From: Campylorhamphus procurvoides
Lineage: Eukaryota > Chordata > Aves > Passeriformes > Dendrocolaptidae
DNA length: 64,000 bases
Direction: 5' to 3'
NCBI GenBank assembly: GCA_013396655.1
Contig: WBMV01005967.1
Location: 253,202 to 317,201, forward strand
Position 1 is the first letter of the stretch. Each line of letters starts with the position of its first letter. The translations under genes and the position numbers were made by a program. Positions 25,901-38,900 of this stretch are shown here, piece after piece. The notes below the pieces were generated by a model that worked only from the letters and a program-made list of their open reading frames with translations, did not search any database and had not been told where the DNA came from.

Positions 25901-28900
25901 TACAGGTGGCTGCCAAAGCCCTTCCCTCTCCACCAGGAAAACAGAGCTTGTTCACTATGGGTGCACTATGTGGAAGTAAGTTGTCAAAGGGGTGCACAGC
26001 ACACCTCCTGTGCTCTCCCCATGTGAGGCACATGGCTTTGCTCCCTAGATTTCTCTCACAACTAATGACATGAAACAAAACAGTGCAAAACATGCTTTGA
26101 TAGACTGTGTGGGCTGGGAATGTAAATGTAGTAATTTGCAGGAGTGAGAGATGTGGAGGTTTTTTTGCCTGTAGGTACCAAGTACTTCTGTGCTGTTCCC
26201 CACAGCCCCACACTGTTTTCTGTAACTGCACCTTTTACTGCAGTTGCACTGTGTCTGAACATGCACATGAATGATTTCACTTCTTCACAGAGTTTATGCA
26301 AACCTTTTGTACTTGTTACTTTTCATGTTTCTCTTTCACCAAACCAGAAAGCATTCAATGTGTAAAGCACTTGCTTTCGTTATTTTGTACGAGAAGGGTC
26401 TTTTTGAATTCTGAGGTTTTTATTTCAAGAGATTTTGCAATTTGGGTACTTTCCAGTCAGAACAGCCTCACAAACTGTGCAGTTGAAAATGGTTTACACA
26501 CTTTTGAGACATGCTGTCCTCTGTGGTCTTTCACATTCAGGTGAAGAGACCTCCCTCAGCTGAAATAGGTAGAATTGGTAAAGAGTCTTCAGCAGCAATA
26601 GCAACCACTAATGCAAATCCAAAGTGCATAATACTCCTCATTTTAGTCGCTGAAAGTTGCCTACATACAATATTTTTGTGTTCTTTTAAATAGACTCAGA
26701 AAATCCTGTAAATATGCTTTATTATTTTAATCTGCTTTCCATAATTGTTATAAATCTGACAAATTATTATATTAATAAGGTGGTTCAATTGTACCTCTTC
26801 TTTTCCTCTCAAATGCTGTATTCCATCCTGAGTTGCAAGTTCTAGCTAGGAACTTCTAATTTGATTTATTACTCTTGTAGTTTCTTGGGAAGACTGAACA
26901 GGGTTTGAAGATATGTTCCTCACAGTCTCAAGTTCAATTTAGCTTACATAACATTTTGGTCTTCCTTATGGTTTAAGAATTTCAAGTTACTTTTTTATCA
27001 TTTGCATTTGCACCCACTTGACTCAGAGTGGTAGTGGAGGGCTGAGCCAGCACAGTGGTATTAATACATCATATAAAACAGTTTTTGCTTCTTTTGGTCA
27101 GTTGTGGGTTTTCTTGACTTTTTTAACCACTTTCTGAGCCATTTTAGAAGGACTGTAAGGTTGGTTCAAGGCCTGCATAAAGTTATGTTCACTGCCACTA
27201 GAGTGTCACTGTCAACTTTTTTATTTTTTTAATTTTTTTAAATTCTAATATGGTGTTTTTTATTTGGTGTGATACAAGGCTGAGATATGTTTGTCTCAAT
27301 CTTGACATGCTTTATGCTAACTGGCACAGTTTTGTTAATTTGAATTCCTTGTTTGGTACAATATTGACCTTGTGTAAGCAGTAATAGTACATTGCCTGTT
27401 ACCTAAGCTATGATTGGTATGCATTATGTAAATATATAAAGGGAGAATATTTTCTATGGGAATTAACAACTGATAGTACCCAGGTATGTGCCTAACATGG
27501 CAAAGAGGAATGCTGTGAAATAGTAACTTCAGAGCGAGTCTTAATGTTTCTGTTACTTGTACATGAATGTGTAGTGGAACATGAACACACAGTGTGCTCT
27601 GCAATGGGGCAAGATCCCTCCTTATGTTACATCAGTAGTCAGTGTGACTGGGAAGAATAGTGTGTGCTCTGGCAGAGTTCCCCCCGTGCTTTCAGGGCTT
27701 TCTCCTTCATTTTCAGAGCCTGGGTTGGTGGGATCCCATGTATGTCGTGTCATAAGTCACAGCAGCTGAAGCCTGCTCTGAATCACAGTTTTCACTTTGA
27801 TTTTGTTCTGTGGGCGGGTGCAGTGCTCCCTGGAGCGGGTGTGAGTGGCTCTCATATCTTTGGAGTAATCCATAAAATTCATGAACAAGGGATCTTCTGG
27901 TGCCCAGGGGGAAGAACTGTAATTTTAAGTGTGGGTCTCCTCTTCCACCTGGACTTGAGGGTGCCCTGTCGGGGAACTGAGCTGTCTGGGCACAAACCAG
28001 CTCTGACTTGGTGTGATCAGACTGGCATGGCAAAGCAAACTGGGAGTGTTTGCAAAGCACAGCGTGGGCACTCCTGGACTAGTGTTTTTGCTCTAGCAGT
28101 TCCAGAGGCATTTTGTGGTTAGGCAGGGCTAACTTGTCTCTCCCTCTGACTTGTCTCCTTTGAAGGCATTGGTAATGTGCTCTCAGTCTCTCAGTTAAGG
28201 GATGGGGGCACTGTGGTGTAGCACTGTACCATTTGCCAGCTCTTTAGTGGAGATCTTAAAGGCCCTGCCAGGTCAGTCTTCTGGATGAAATGAGAGACAG
28301 CATAAAAGAGAGAAGGGCTGTGGCTACAGGTTTGAGTGTCCACGTATAAGCTTGTAGTGTAGTGAGGCTGTCTGCATCCACCACTCTAGTCTATCTCTCC
28401 TCCTATGGCTAAAAATGGTGGTGAGGTTATGGCAGTATGAACTTTAGTATGTTTTGGAGACTACAAGATGAATTTTTAAAACATCTAAAAGGAAAAAAAT
28501 ATTTTATATTTGTCCTCACATTTTTTTAGTGTGTGCCATTTGCAGGATTAGGAGGAGGTGAGTCAAACAGCTCGACAGCTGGGGACTGCTCAGAGGGTTG
28601 TGCTTGTCCTTTTGCAGCCTCTGACCCCATTGTCCTGCCCCCTCTTTTGCCTGTGCAAGTCACAGATGGGATCAAAAATAACCATAAAAAAATAAGTTGT
28701 TTTCTACTTGTTTGATGAGCACAAGGGTCTTCCTGAAGGAATAGACATAAACTAAGATGGTTCAAAGGATGGAGGAGATCTCTGGAGTGTGCAACCGGCC
28801 AGGATTGCTCTGGAGGCAGTGAGCTTTCATGGTTTAAAATGCTTTGCCTTTGGTGCACTGAGCACTCTGAAAGCAACAGGATGAAAGCTTGTACCAACCA

Positions 28901-30980
28901 ACACTGAATGATTTTGGAATTGTAATTTCCTATAAATCATTAGTAAAAGTAGAATAGGTCTTTGTTTCTTTTGGTTCAGAGATGTGGGAATAATAATAAA
29001 AAAGCCCCAGCTAACACTACCTGTAGAAAATCACAATGTTCCAAATGCTAAAGATGTTGCCTTTTATTGGAAACAAAAGTTTGTGATCTCAACAGGTAAG
29101 GGCATCCCTGCTTTACCTGTACAATTTAATTCATTTCTGATAGGAAGGCTAAACCTGAAGGATATTACTGTTTTCAGTACTGCTTAGTTCTTATAGATGT
29201 ATTTATAAATTGTGAGGGTAATTGCAGTACTCTTGGAAGCCTTGAATAGTCTTAAAAAGTAAATGGAAGAAGCCTTAAACCCAGTTGTGCTGTAAGCAGT
29301 GTGATGTTGGACTTAGTTGCAGTAACTTACTGAATCCTTCACAGATGAGGTGAGAAATAGTGAAAGAATTGTGAATTGTGTCCTCTGTGTTGGCCTCAGG
29401 GGTGAGTGTTTTAGGCTTTCTTTAGTAAAATTTAATTGTGCTGTTTGAGTTATTGCAAGCATCCATTTTGAGGCAATAGTTTTCAGACATGTATTTTTTC
29501 CTTTGAATTCAAATAAATAAGCCTGTGTGTGTTATCCTGGTCTGTCCCAGGATTTTTAGGCAATTATTTCATTTTCTAGGCCTGAGTTCCATAACTTTTT
29601 GATACATTGGATCTATAGGGTTGTGATTTCTTTTTTTTTTTCCCTGAGTGCATTTGATTGTGGAATACTAAATTTAGATGTTTTAGCACACAGTTAATCA
29701 TCAAGATTTTTTCTTACCAGCTGAGGTGAACTTTCTTCCACCTTAGAAAATAATGCCTTCATATGATGGAATGAATAATGTTTGCAGGCCAGACATTTCA
29801 GTCATATGGCAGTGTAGCTGTGCTGTCCCTCTTACAGCTGCTTACTGATTCTCACATTTTATATGCTATTTGTTATGTGCATGGGGAAGTTCTAAAACTT
29901 TAAAGAAAAAAAAAAAGAAGGAAAAAAATGGACAAGCAGAACCTTTTCCCTGACATGAATCTTTCACTGAATGCCAGTGGTGTTCAAACTGGTCTAATAG
30001 TAAGATATGGCAAAAATACCTTATTTTAAAAATTCTCTTTAAAAAAAAAAATCACCCCTGGCTTCTCTCTGCCCTTCCATATCCCAGAAACTCTTTCCGC
30101 TGCGATTATATAATTAAAAAAAATTTAAGTGCAGCAGAGGATTCTTTGCCTAAAAGTAAATTCAGTATTGGACAAAGAAGGAGCAAGATCATGCCTATTA
30201 AAAGTGAGTCATTCCTTTTTTTTCCCTAACAGAAGCTAAACTGACTCATCATATTGCATAAAGTTTGCAATCGACAGGCCTGAGCTGATATTATTATTTA
30301 AAAGATGACTGTAGATGTGGGTTTGTATGAAATCACATCGGATGACAGTTTGGTATAGAAATTGCAATGTAAATCAAAACATGAAATCTGAAGCTACTTT
30401 TCTGTATGTGTAAAGTAAGCACATATAAAGTACCTCCTCACATGCCTTCTTTGAATGCTTTGAAATATAAAAATCCATTATGACCTTTCAATGGGTAGAC
30501 TCTTGTTTCTAGTCATCAGAGGAACAAGAGCAATATGGTTATGTTGAAAATTTAAAGATGAATGTATTTTTCTCCTCAGCAATCTTCAATATTCTTCAGG
30601 AAACCTTTACTTTTTATGAATTAAACTTATTTTTGCTTTAAGTTAAACTCCATGTGAATCCTGCACAAGAGAGATGATGGTCCCTATCAAAACTGAAATT
30701 GTATTTTAAGGAACTATAGGAATATATTTATGGGACTAATGTACTACAGAATCATTATATGATATAGCATAGCAGTATTAGATGAGTCTTAGGTTTTGGC
30801 ATTCTCAGTGATCATATGTTCTGTTGTACTCTTCTTTCTTGATGTGATGCCCTAGAGAGGAAAATGTGCTTTGGAGAGGAGACTAGAGGAAGATGTTCTG
30901 TTTCTTGGCTATTCTGTGGGACTGTTCCAGCCATTTAATTAAAATAAGGCATGGGAGAAAATAAACTCATGTATATGATG

Positions 30981-31096
30981 TTGGTTTGGGTGGAGTTTTT
31001 GTGTTTGTTTGTTTGTTTTTGTTTGTTGGTTTTGATTTTGTTTTGTGTTTTTGTTTTGGGGTTTTTTTGCTGGGTTGGTTGGTTGTTTTTTTTTGG
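30981..31096. repeat. T/G-rich (GTTT)n-like low-complexity tract
   Basis: About 115 bp made almost only of T and G, with repeated GTTT and GGTT units. Strand-asymmetric low complexity within the large intron. Confidence 0.88.
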
Positions 31097-31667
31097 TCAG
31101 TGAGTGAAATCTCAATTATTCTAACCACAGGTGCAAAATGTTGTCATTTTTACTGTTATTTGTTTCAAGGTGAAGGGAAGGTTACTTGAGGAGGTAATTT
31201 GTGAGGCTGTCTGACAGTGGTTAATAGAGATATAATTGGGTTTTTGTTATAGGTGAAATTTTGAATTCAAGAGAACATACTGAATTAGTTCACAGTTTGC
31301 AAAGTGCTTGCAGATCACCATACCTCATTAAATGAGGAGTGGGAAAATCATGCCAGAACTCTAATTACATATGCATGGCACTGCAGAAGTACAACTAAGG
31401 CAAAGGCATAGACTTCTGAAAATCAGCCTATTGAAAACAAGCAGTGTGATGTGTCTGCTGCTTCCTCTTGTCTGCTGGAAGTATTTTATAGCTTGCATGT
31501 GTATCACTTCTCTTTTCTCTCCCAGTTTCCAGAGAGAAGGTTTTAAGCTTTGAATATTCTTTTTTTTTCTGGCTTGAGAAATTTTAAGGTGGATTTTATG
31601 ACTTTCACATTTTTCTTGGCGTTTGAAATATTGTGATATTAGCTTTTTTCCTCCAAAATTCAATTCC

Positions 31668-31721
31668 ATTCTTCTTTTTTTTTCTTTTTTTTTTCCTTCC
31701 CCTCCCTCCCCCCCACCCCAG
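31668..31721 (+). promoter_or_regulatory. Long polypyrimidine tract ending in CAG (decoy acceptor; G4 on minus strand)
   Basis: T-rich then C-rich run of about 50 bases ending in ccacccca-g, i.e. a textbook tract followed by CAG at 31719-31721. The C runs at 31699-31719 (4, 3, 7 and 4 Cs separated by single bases) give a strong G-quadruplex pattern on the minus strand. It is not used to join known coding sequence. Any role as a decoy or pseudo-exon acceptor is inference. Confidence 0.45.
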
Positions 31722-32180
31722 ATTACCTTGGTTCTTCCTATATGTATGTTTTGTGCCTTTTCTGTGTTACTATTGCTTCATGTTAGTTTATCACAAGTCT
31801 TGAGTTTCTTTGCTTCAGTTTTTCTTGCCTTTTTGTAAACTGTTTAACAGAATATTTTTGATTGACATTTGAGCTGTAGTTTCAGAAAACATCAGAAACA
31901 TAATTTTTGAAAAAAACCTTGTGTGTATTAATTAGGAAAAAAGCTGAGTCTGCAAATAAGGATGAAGGACCAAAAGTGTTTCATTAATCTCCTTTCTCTT
32001 CTGTTTTTCAAAAAGAAAACCTCTTTTAAATGAAAAATTATAGGACATGCTTTTCTTCACACTGATTTCTTTTCTTGTATGTATTGATAAGAGATGGTTG
32101 GTTCTTGTGTTCAGCAGATGAGGTTCACTTCACTGGCAGGATCCCTCATAAGAATACTGCTCTGTTTTGCTTGTTTTCAG

Positions 32181-32272
32181 TGCAATGAAACTTCCTTCTT
32201 TTTTGAAGCACGTAACAAGGTCACCTGCAAACATCTCTGGAAATGCTGTGTAGAGCACCATACATTTTTCAG
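32181..32272 (+). CDS. EPB41L4A: EPB41L4A window exon 8: end of FERM F3
   Basis: 92 nt, acceptor tttcag, donor gtgagt, phases 0 to 2. It encodes [20 protein letters not shown] followed by [10 protein letters not shown] and AG of an Arg codon. The C-K-x-L-W-K-C-x-V-E-H-H-x-F-F-R motif is the C-terminal F3 helix of 4.1-family FERM domains. The frame joins exon 7 directly, so nothing in the large intron between them is needed. Confidence 0.97.
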
Positions 32273-32947
32273 GTGAGTGATAGAGAAATTGCTGTTTTCC
32301 TAGGGCCACTACACTGAGCAAAAACCTTGTTAAACCTACAGAGTGTTGCAACACAGGGATGCTCTCTGGAAACACATTTTTTGCTCTTTGTTATAGAATG
32401 CTCTTAAAAGCCCACACCTTCCCTTTTCTTACAATGATGTGAAGCAATGATTTCAAAATTGGATGATTTAGTGGTTTCTTTTGTCTTAGCACCCTTTTCA
32501 AAACAGTACTTCAGGTCGCATAGAGTAGGCTATAACAGAAGTATACACAAATGTATTTAAGCTGTCATATTTTTTATGTATTTAACCAGCAAATTTTCTG
32601 TAGCATCATTAACATGAGTAAGGCCTTTGGATTTCAGATATTACTATTCCCTACAGTGCACAGAAATTTGTTTTTTCTTGTTTTTCATAGAAGCTCATTG
32701 AACTTCCATAATGTTTTGCTTACTTGCAGTGTATAAAATCTTCCTAATATTACATATCTCAAAACATTTATTTTACTGTTGTAAAAAACACCAAGAGTCT
32801 GTCTGGAGGGATGAAAAGGAACTAAGAGAAAAAAATCTTTTTTTTCCTGTAAAAGTTTGTATTCTCTTTTCTGGAGCTGGGAAGGGAACCATAATTGAGA
32901 CTGATCTATGTAACTTCCTCTGTTGTTTTATTTTTCGAACTACGCAG
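32273..32947 (+). other. Intron after exon 8 (675 bp)
   Basis: GT-AG intron in phase 2; no repeats or genes seen. Confidence 0.88.
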
Positions 32948-33025
32948 AGTGCCAGAAAATGAATCAAACTCTCTGTCAAGAAAAGTCAGCAAGTTTGGAT
33001 CCATAGGTTATAAACACCGGTACAG
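32948..33025 (+). CDS. EPB41L4A: EPB41L4A window exon 9: FERM-adjacent region
   Basis: 78 nt, phases 2 to 2, donor gtgaat. It encodes [18 protein letters not shown], then IGYKHRY. The S-x-x-F-G-S-x-x-x-K-H-R-Y-S-G-K/R-T pattern, completed by the next exon, is the FERM-adjacent (FA) motif. It contains basic-flanked serines of the kind phosphorylated by PKA/PKC (inference). The acceptor acgcag is preceded by cgaacta, which interrupts the pyrimidine tract, so it looks weak. Length is a multiple of three with the same phase at both ends. Confidence 0.95.
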
Positions 33026-35882
33026 GTGAATTTATGTGATTGTTTAAACTTCAATTCATTGCTTCTTCATTCATTCTTTTCTCCTCTTTCCTTTCAATGG
33101 AAGAAAACCCCCAACAAGGCTATGACCCAAAGCAGTTCTGAAGACAAAGCATGAATCAGGGCCATTTTAACAGACTCTCCTTGGGAGTCTGGCATTTTTG
33201 GGGACAAGTGTAAGTTTCCCTGTAAGTCCTGAAATTATGTTCCTGTCCTAAGGGGAATTTCTTGACAACTGGGGAATGCCAAAATGATAATATATCTCTT
33301 CTGACTGGAATAGGCGGAAAAATTGGATGAACATTCAAGGCTATAAGCCTTGAAAGACACTGTAAACTTCACAATGAGAGTGTCAGGGGAACACTTTTTC
33401 CACGATCATGCAAGAAATACATGGGGAATAACGACTAAAGTTGATAATCATTAGACAGATCTTTGTCTAAACCTCTTAGGAAGACTTTTCTGGAAACAAG
33501 GAAACCATAACCCTCAATTTCTCCAGCAACTCCTGGATTGCAGTTAGTATGTGTGGTTGGTACTAATAGCTGTGTATAATAGTCGCTCTGTTACACTTGT
33601 TCTCAGTCAATCAGAATTCAGAGTCAGCTGTTACCCTTGGCTGCAAGGTCTTGCTTGTAGTGCCAGTTCTGAGTCTGAGCTCAGAATCTGACTGAATCTG
33701 GACTGTCTCCAGACAGGATCACTGGCGTATTTCTGTCCCATCTTCTCCAATGTATTTCATAATCCAAATTTTTTGGGTTATCACATTATCTGACATAATC
33801 CAGCTTCCTCTTGCCCTAGGTAACGGGAATAATTGTAAAGCCTTTTGGATTTCTAGTTGGATCTTGACCTGTCCTACCCCACCTGTGGCAGTGGATAGAA
33901 GTTCACTGAAGTACTGCAGATGAACTTTCTCTGTAGGACCATTTCAGCAGATTGGAGCAGGGCACTGGTGCTAGGCAGCTTTCTACTGACAAGAACTTTA
34001 AAATCAACTTAAAAAAACCCATGCCACAAAGCAGTCTGAGCTATTGCTGTGGGTGGTGGACTGCAGTTCATCTTACTTTTTTAATAATTTTCCAGGTGAC
34101 CTGTGATATGGCTTGCCATGCTGGAGTGATGGTCATTAATGACAGCTCTATAATGCTAGTTTTATCTAGAAAACATTAAAGTATATATTTCCCTTCTAGT
34201 ATGAATTCTTCCCTGTATTGCTGCAGTGATTTCTTGCAGAGTCCCCCTGACCTGAGTGGCTGTTCTAGAAAATTCAGGCTGTTAACGATAAATAGTGATG
34301 AACAACTGGTGATTGACATGAACTCTCTTCTTAGAATTCAGTGCAGCAGTTGCAGCATTTTCATGTGCTTCAAGAATCTTCTCTTTGCTTTCCATATCCA
34401 TCAGCTTTGTCTTCCCTCTTTGTCTTTAGTCCCTGTTGTAGCACTGAAAGCAGTGTCAGTGTTGCATATATGTACACATCATTAGCTTAATGCAGAAACT
34501 GCAATCCCACCACTTGTGTATGTATGTGTCATAATATTATCCTTTAGCTGGATTTTTAGCTTTGGTTTTGGCTTTTTCTGTTTGTTTTTTTTTTTTGGTT
34601 TGGTTTGGTTTTGGTTTGTTTTGGGGGTTTTGTTTGTTTTCTTCATTTTTTTTCTTTCCCACCAGTCTTCTGGGTACTTCTCATGACATGACAGTTTTCA
34701 GGAAAGCTATTTCCTTGTCTTAAGATCAGATGCTTTGGAGGTGTTAGTGGGAGTGGAAGATCCTATTCCCAGATGTTTTGTTAAAACTGCTTCTGCTATT
34801 TTCAAGACCGTCGTAGTTGCAAAACTTAAAAATTGAGGAGAAGCAGTTTCTGGCTAACTTGGGAGCATCCATTAAAGGGACTATATATAAAAAAAACGTT
34901 ACTGTGAGGTACTATTAGAATCTGGGAGTCTTTTTTCCTTTAATTTTTACAGTTTTGAGAAGATAAAAAAATCTGCACTGCCGACTACCCGTGTAGGGCT
35001 ATTGGTGAAAATACAATCATTATTTAGAGGAATCTATTCACGTAACTCAGAAAGTCTACATTTGTAACACCTGTAATGCTACTTGGTGCTTTCTATTACA
35101 GTACCTTTTACTTCAAAATCATGAAACTGCAGGCATTAAGGGAGTTAAAAGTAAAACTTACTTCTCTTGTGAAGTAAGGTTCCAGAAGCTGACGTGGAGT
35201 TTTAGGGAGGAATACGAGGCCTGTTTTATATTTATGTGATGAACACTATATTCTGCTTAGTCACAATAAGAAGAGACATTAAAATGTGCATAGGAGAATT
35301 TATTTAAACTTAATAGCTTATTTAAATTGTGCAATGAAGAAGAGCTTTACTGTAGATGGGAATCAAGACTTTTACTCAGTTTATTACAATTTGAGTCTGG
35401 GCTGGTGAGAGTGCTTTATTACATTTGTTTTGCAGTCTTTGAGGTTGTTGTTTAACATGGCAGAGAAGTAGCCCCTTATTGACTGGAACTGAAAAATATT
35501 CAGTATGTGTTTTCCTGAGATGAAAACTTACAGAAAGAATTCAGGAAGAAATCAAATTACTTAAGGAAGTCATATGTTAGAATATTCTGTGTTAGAAAAG
35601 GTCATGCTATCTTAACCTATTCTTAACAAATTTTGGTTTAGTGGCTTGGATCCTCTTGAAAATGCCAAATACAGAAGAGGTTGGCACCATCTGTTGATGA
35701 TTTTGCCAATGACTGATGCAAATTAAAATTCAGGGTAGTGCTACTCATCAGGACTAGGCTGGGATGAGAAGTGAATAGCTAACAAAACATGCTACCCAAA
35801 CCCCATGTAGCTTTTTTCAGTCTCTTTTTCTTTGGTAACATTTCCAAGTGTTTTCTCATGCCTTTTTTTTTGTGTTTTCAAG
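33026..35882 (+). other. Intron after exon 9 (2857 bp)
   Basis: GT-AG intron in phase 2. It contains a possible old LTR-like patch (about 33380-33730, weak) and a T/G-rich tract (34561-34655). The remainder is unique AT-rich DNA. Confidence 0.8.
34561..34655. repeat. T/G-rich (GGTTT)n-like low-complexity tract
   Basis: Repeated GGTTT and GTTT units with a T12 run, similar in composition and orientation to 30981-31096. Confidence 0.88.
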
Positions 35883-35995
35883 TGGCAAAACATCTTTGCG
35901 AATGACCAGAGACCCTTCAGTGCAGCTCCCACGGCCTGACCAGTGCATTGAGAGAAGGCGCAGCAAGACTTACCCCAAAAGAACAAAACAGACAG
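35883..35995 (+). CDS. EPB41L4A: EPB41L4A window exon 10: end of FA region and start of basic linker
   Basis: 113 nt, acceptor ttcaag (AAG, not CAG) after a T-rich tract, donor gtaagc, phases 2 to 1. It encodes GKTSLRMTRDPSVQLPRPDQ followed by CIERRRSKTYPKRTKQT. It completes the S-G-K-T FA motif and carries R-R-R-S-K and P-K-R basic clusters. It is asymmetric alone, but exons 10 and 11 together are 195 nt and symmetric (phase 2 to phase 2). Confidence 0.95.
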
Positions 35996-38900
35996 GTAAG
36001 CCCTTCCCTGCTGAGCCTGTGGGGAGATGTCTTCTTTGATCTTGGGTTCATTTCAACAGGTGGCTCAGAACTGCTGCAGTGTCCTCTGGGGTCTCTCAGA
36101 ATGGATTCTGTCTTTTGCCTTAGGTCAGTGTTTGTATCTAAACCTAACAGGGTATAAAAACTTCTGTAAACGATTTGCTAAGGCTTAAAGATTATAAAGC
36201 CCGATGTGTGTAGGTCTACTGTAAAGGCTGAAAGGAAACTTGAAAACAAAGAGTGAAAACATGTTTCTTTTCAGGAGTCCTGTCTCTTGCAAAAGAATTT
36301 TATACCTGTGTGTCTTGGTTAGTATCCCCTTATTCAGGCTCCTGGACTCAAGGAGTCTCTCTTGTACATCCTCTTCTCAGTTCAAGGGCTATATCTGTTT
36401 GTTTTGATACTAAGTGGAAGAGAAGTTCGTTCCATGACCTTAGCTGTTTTAACATGCTTCAGAGGCATGAGCTGGAAATCTGTTCTCCAGCTGAAGATGT
36501 CAGGGGAAGCTGGAAGTTTTTACAGGTGTTGGAGGAAGCCTGTATGATTAAGCATGTTTCACAGGAGTCATGCCCAGGATAATGGATGTTTCCTGAAGTT
36601 TAGTAATAGAGATGTCAAGCTCCAGTTCTGCATATGGTTATGTGTGTAGGCTCAGCTTCATCTGTGACAGCAGGCACACATGCTTTAGTGCATGTGCATG
36701 AGTTTGAACTTGTGCATGGAGTTTAGTGTGTATGTGTGTGTGTGTTAGCTGTTTGAATAAGAAACCTGTCTGGGCTTTAAAATGTGATCAAGATTTCTCT
36801 TTACCATGGGTTAATACACCACTATCAACTTTTCAGAATCTATCCTTAAAAAGAGAGTAAAGAGAGTAGACATACACATCTGGAAACCTCCCATGTTTAT
36901 TCTGGATGTGGTCTTTTGACTCAAAAACAAAGCTGGTGTGTTCTGCCTTTTAGCTGCCGTGGGTCTTGAAATATAACATAATTTAAAGTATAGCTTTGGA
37001 AAATAGAAGCACTTTACAACTTTTTTTTAATTTAAATTTAATTTTATTTTGTGTAGTGTAAAAAGAGAAGGATTGCTTTTCTTTCTGATTCTGGTATCTT
37101 TTTGTGTGTCTGCGTTTGTAAGTGGGTGCCTGAGAGGACAAGATGTCCCTTGAACCTAGTGACTTCGACTTTTGTTGAGCTGGACTGTCCCATTTTTAGG
37201 GTAGAAGCTCAAGCCAAACAGCATTTCCCACCCCATTAGTCCCCACTTCTGTTGTGCAGAAATTTATGTGGCTATTCAGAGGTAAAGCTGTCAGGTAAAA
37301 CTCAGTCCTTAATTGAAAATAATGTTTTCCTAAGCACAGGCAGCAAAAGCCAGTCTGTGTTACTGCAAGGGTTGTGTGTGGGTGCTGTACTTTTGTGTGT
37401 CTTGTGCTTGTTCATTTTTTTCCAGTCTCTTGGACTGGAATTGTGAAGAAAAGTGAAACCTTCCCGTAGCCTCTTCTGCCAATGTAACTTGATGCAGAAT
37501 TGTGTGTTTGCCCTTTTGGTGGATAAAAATACTTTGTTTCACTTTAAAATAAAAAAAGCTGTTTTGTCACCATTTTATTTAAATGTAGTTTTGTAATCTC
37601 TATCACCCATCTGGGTGTTTTGCTTTTAATTCAACTTAATTGATCACTCATGTGTTCCAAGTGTGCAGTCATTTTCCACAAGGGCAGGTGCATTACCTCA
37701 AACAATATTAATATTAAATAAATTTGTTTCGTCTCTCACTCAAAATATGGGCTAGGGAAAGAGAGCTATGTCATTCCAGTTCCATCTTTCACTATAAATA
37801 CTTTTTCCTCTTTATTTTTTTCACTTTGTCTGTCCACAGTGATGAACACTGAATACTCTTTCTCCATTTAAACAGGCTTTCAGAAGCTGAATGAAGACTA
37901 ATGCTACTTCTCCTCCCTGTGTCAGAAAACATGACAATCTATTGTATGTCACTGGGATAAATCCTCTCCTTTTCACCTAAAATTGTTTTTGGGTATAGCA
38001 AAGTCCATTTCACACAATAAATCAAGACTTTGATGTATTTTAAGCATCACTTCCTTAAATAAATTAACCCAATGTAGATTTTATTTTACAGACTAATTTT
38101 TGTCTTGGAAATTACCTTGATTGTGTAATAAGTTTTATGAATTATGTAGAAATTTCCCTGACTAAAATGTTTGAGAAAATAACATGACATTTCTTTTTAA
38201 AATCAATATTCCTTTTGTATAATGAGGTGATGCAGATGGGTATCATGGATGCTTAGTCCTTTGTTCTTGCTGGTATGGGGTAACATGATTAAATATGCCT
38301 TGTTCAACATTTTAAACAGGGTGATTTTAATTTGCATGTATTATGTATTTCTTGAGGTATTTTCTGTGAAATGCCACTTAAATTAGGATCCAACTGGACA
38401 AGGCTTATAATTTAGATTTATGAAATGAAAATCAGAGTTCCATTTATTTTTCCAAAATCAAGTAAAAACTTACAAATAGCTCTTTTGCAGCAATTTCCTT
38501 CCATCTTCTGAGAGTTCAGTATCTTTCCTCACCTGCTTTACTTTTTTTTTCCCCCCCCTTTTCTTAAGACTGCAAAGTGAAGTGTATCAAAGGCTTTCTT
38601 TCTGCAGTCAGTTCAATTAACCTTTAGGTCTCTGTTTTATTTTTTTTTCTAATCTGTTGGTACCAAGTAATGGGACAAACCACAGCAGTGGTTTTGGGGA
38701 CAATTAGAACGCAATCACCATTACCTCCATTGTATAAGTATGTGTGAAGTGATAAACCCTCCAACCTCTGGCATCTCATTAAAATCTTCTCCCTTCTTTC
38801 TTCTTTTGGTGCGCATGTTCTGGTGTTATAAGCAGTTACATAGGCTGTGCTTTTTATATACTTTTCTTTCTGTCACCTGAAGGTAGAGGTTTAGGTATCT

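Larger units (their letters stand above)
22590..32180 (+). other. Large intron after exon 7 (9591 bp)
   Basis: GT-AG intron in phase 0, splitting F3. Contains a CR1 remnant (22783-22920), a T tract near 24338-24352, an AT-rich block at about 30080-30480, a T/G-rich tract (30981-31096) and a pyrimidine/C-run tract (31668-31721). Reading frames such as 27664-28122 and 28984-29187 have no recognised motif or do not fit the splice phase. The rest is unique. Confidence 0.8.

Noticed and set aside
27664..28122. 152-codon + strand frame, the longest frame free of Ns
   Set aside because: No recognisable motif, no splice-compatible context with exons 7 and 8, and an equally long overlapping minus-strand frame; probably a stop-poor GC-rich patch.
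28980..29095. Possible cassette exon with acceptor ggttcag and donor gtaagg in the large intron
   Set aside because: The open frame requires an incoming phase of 2, but exon 7 ends in phase 0, and in the phase that exon 7 supplies a TAA stop follows. Exons 7 and 8 already join perfectly.
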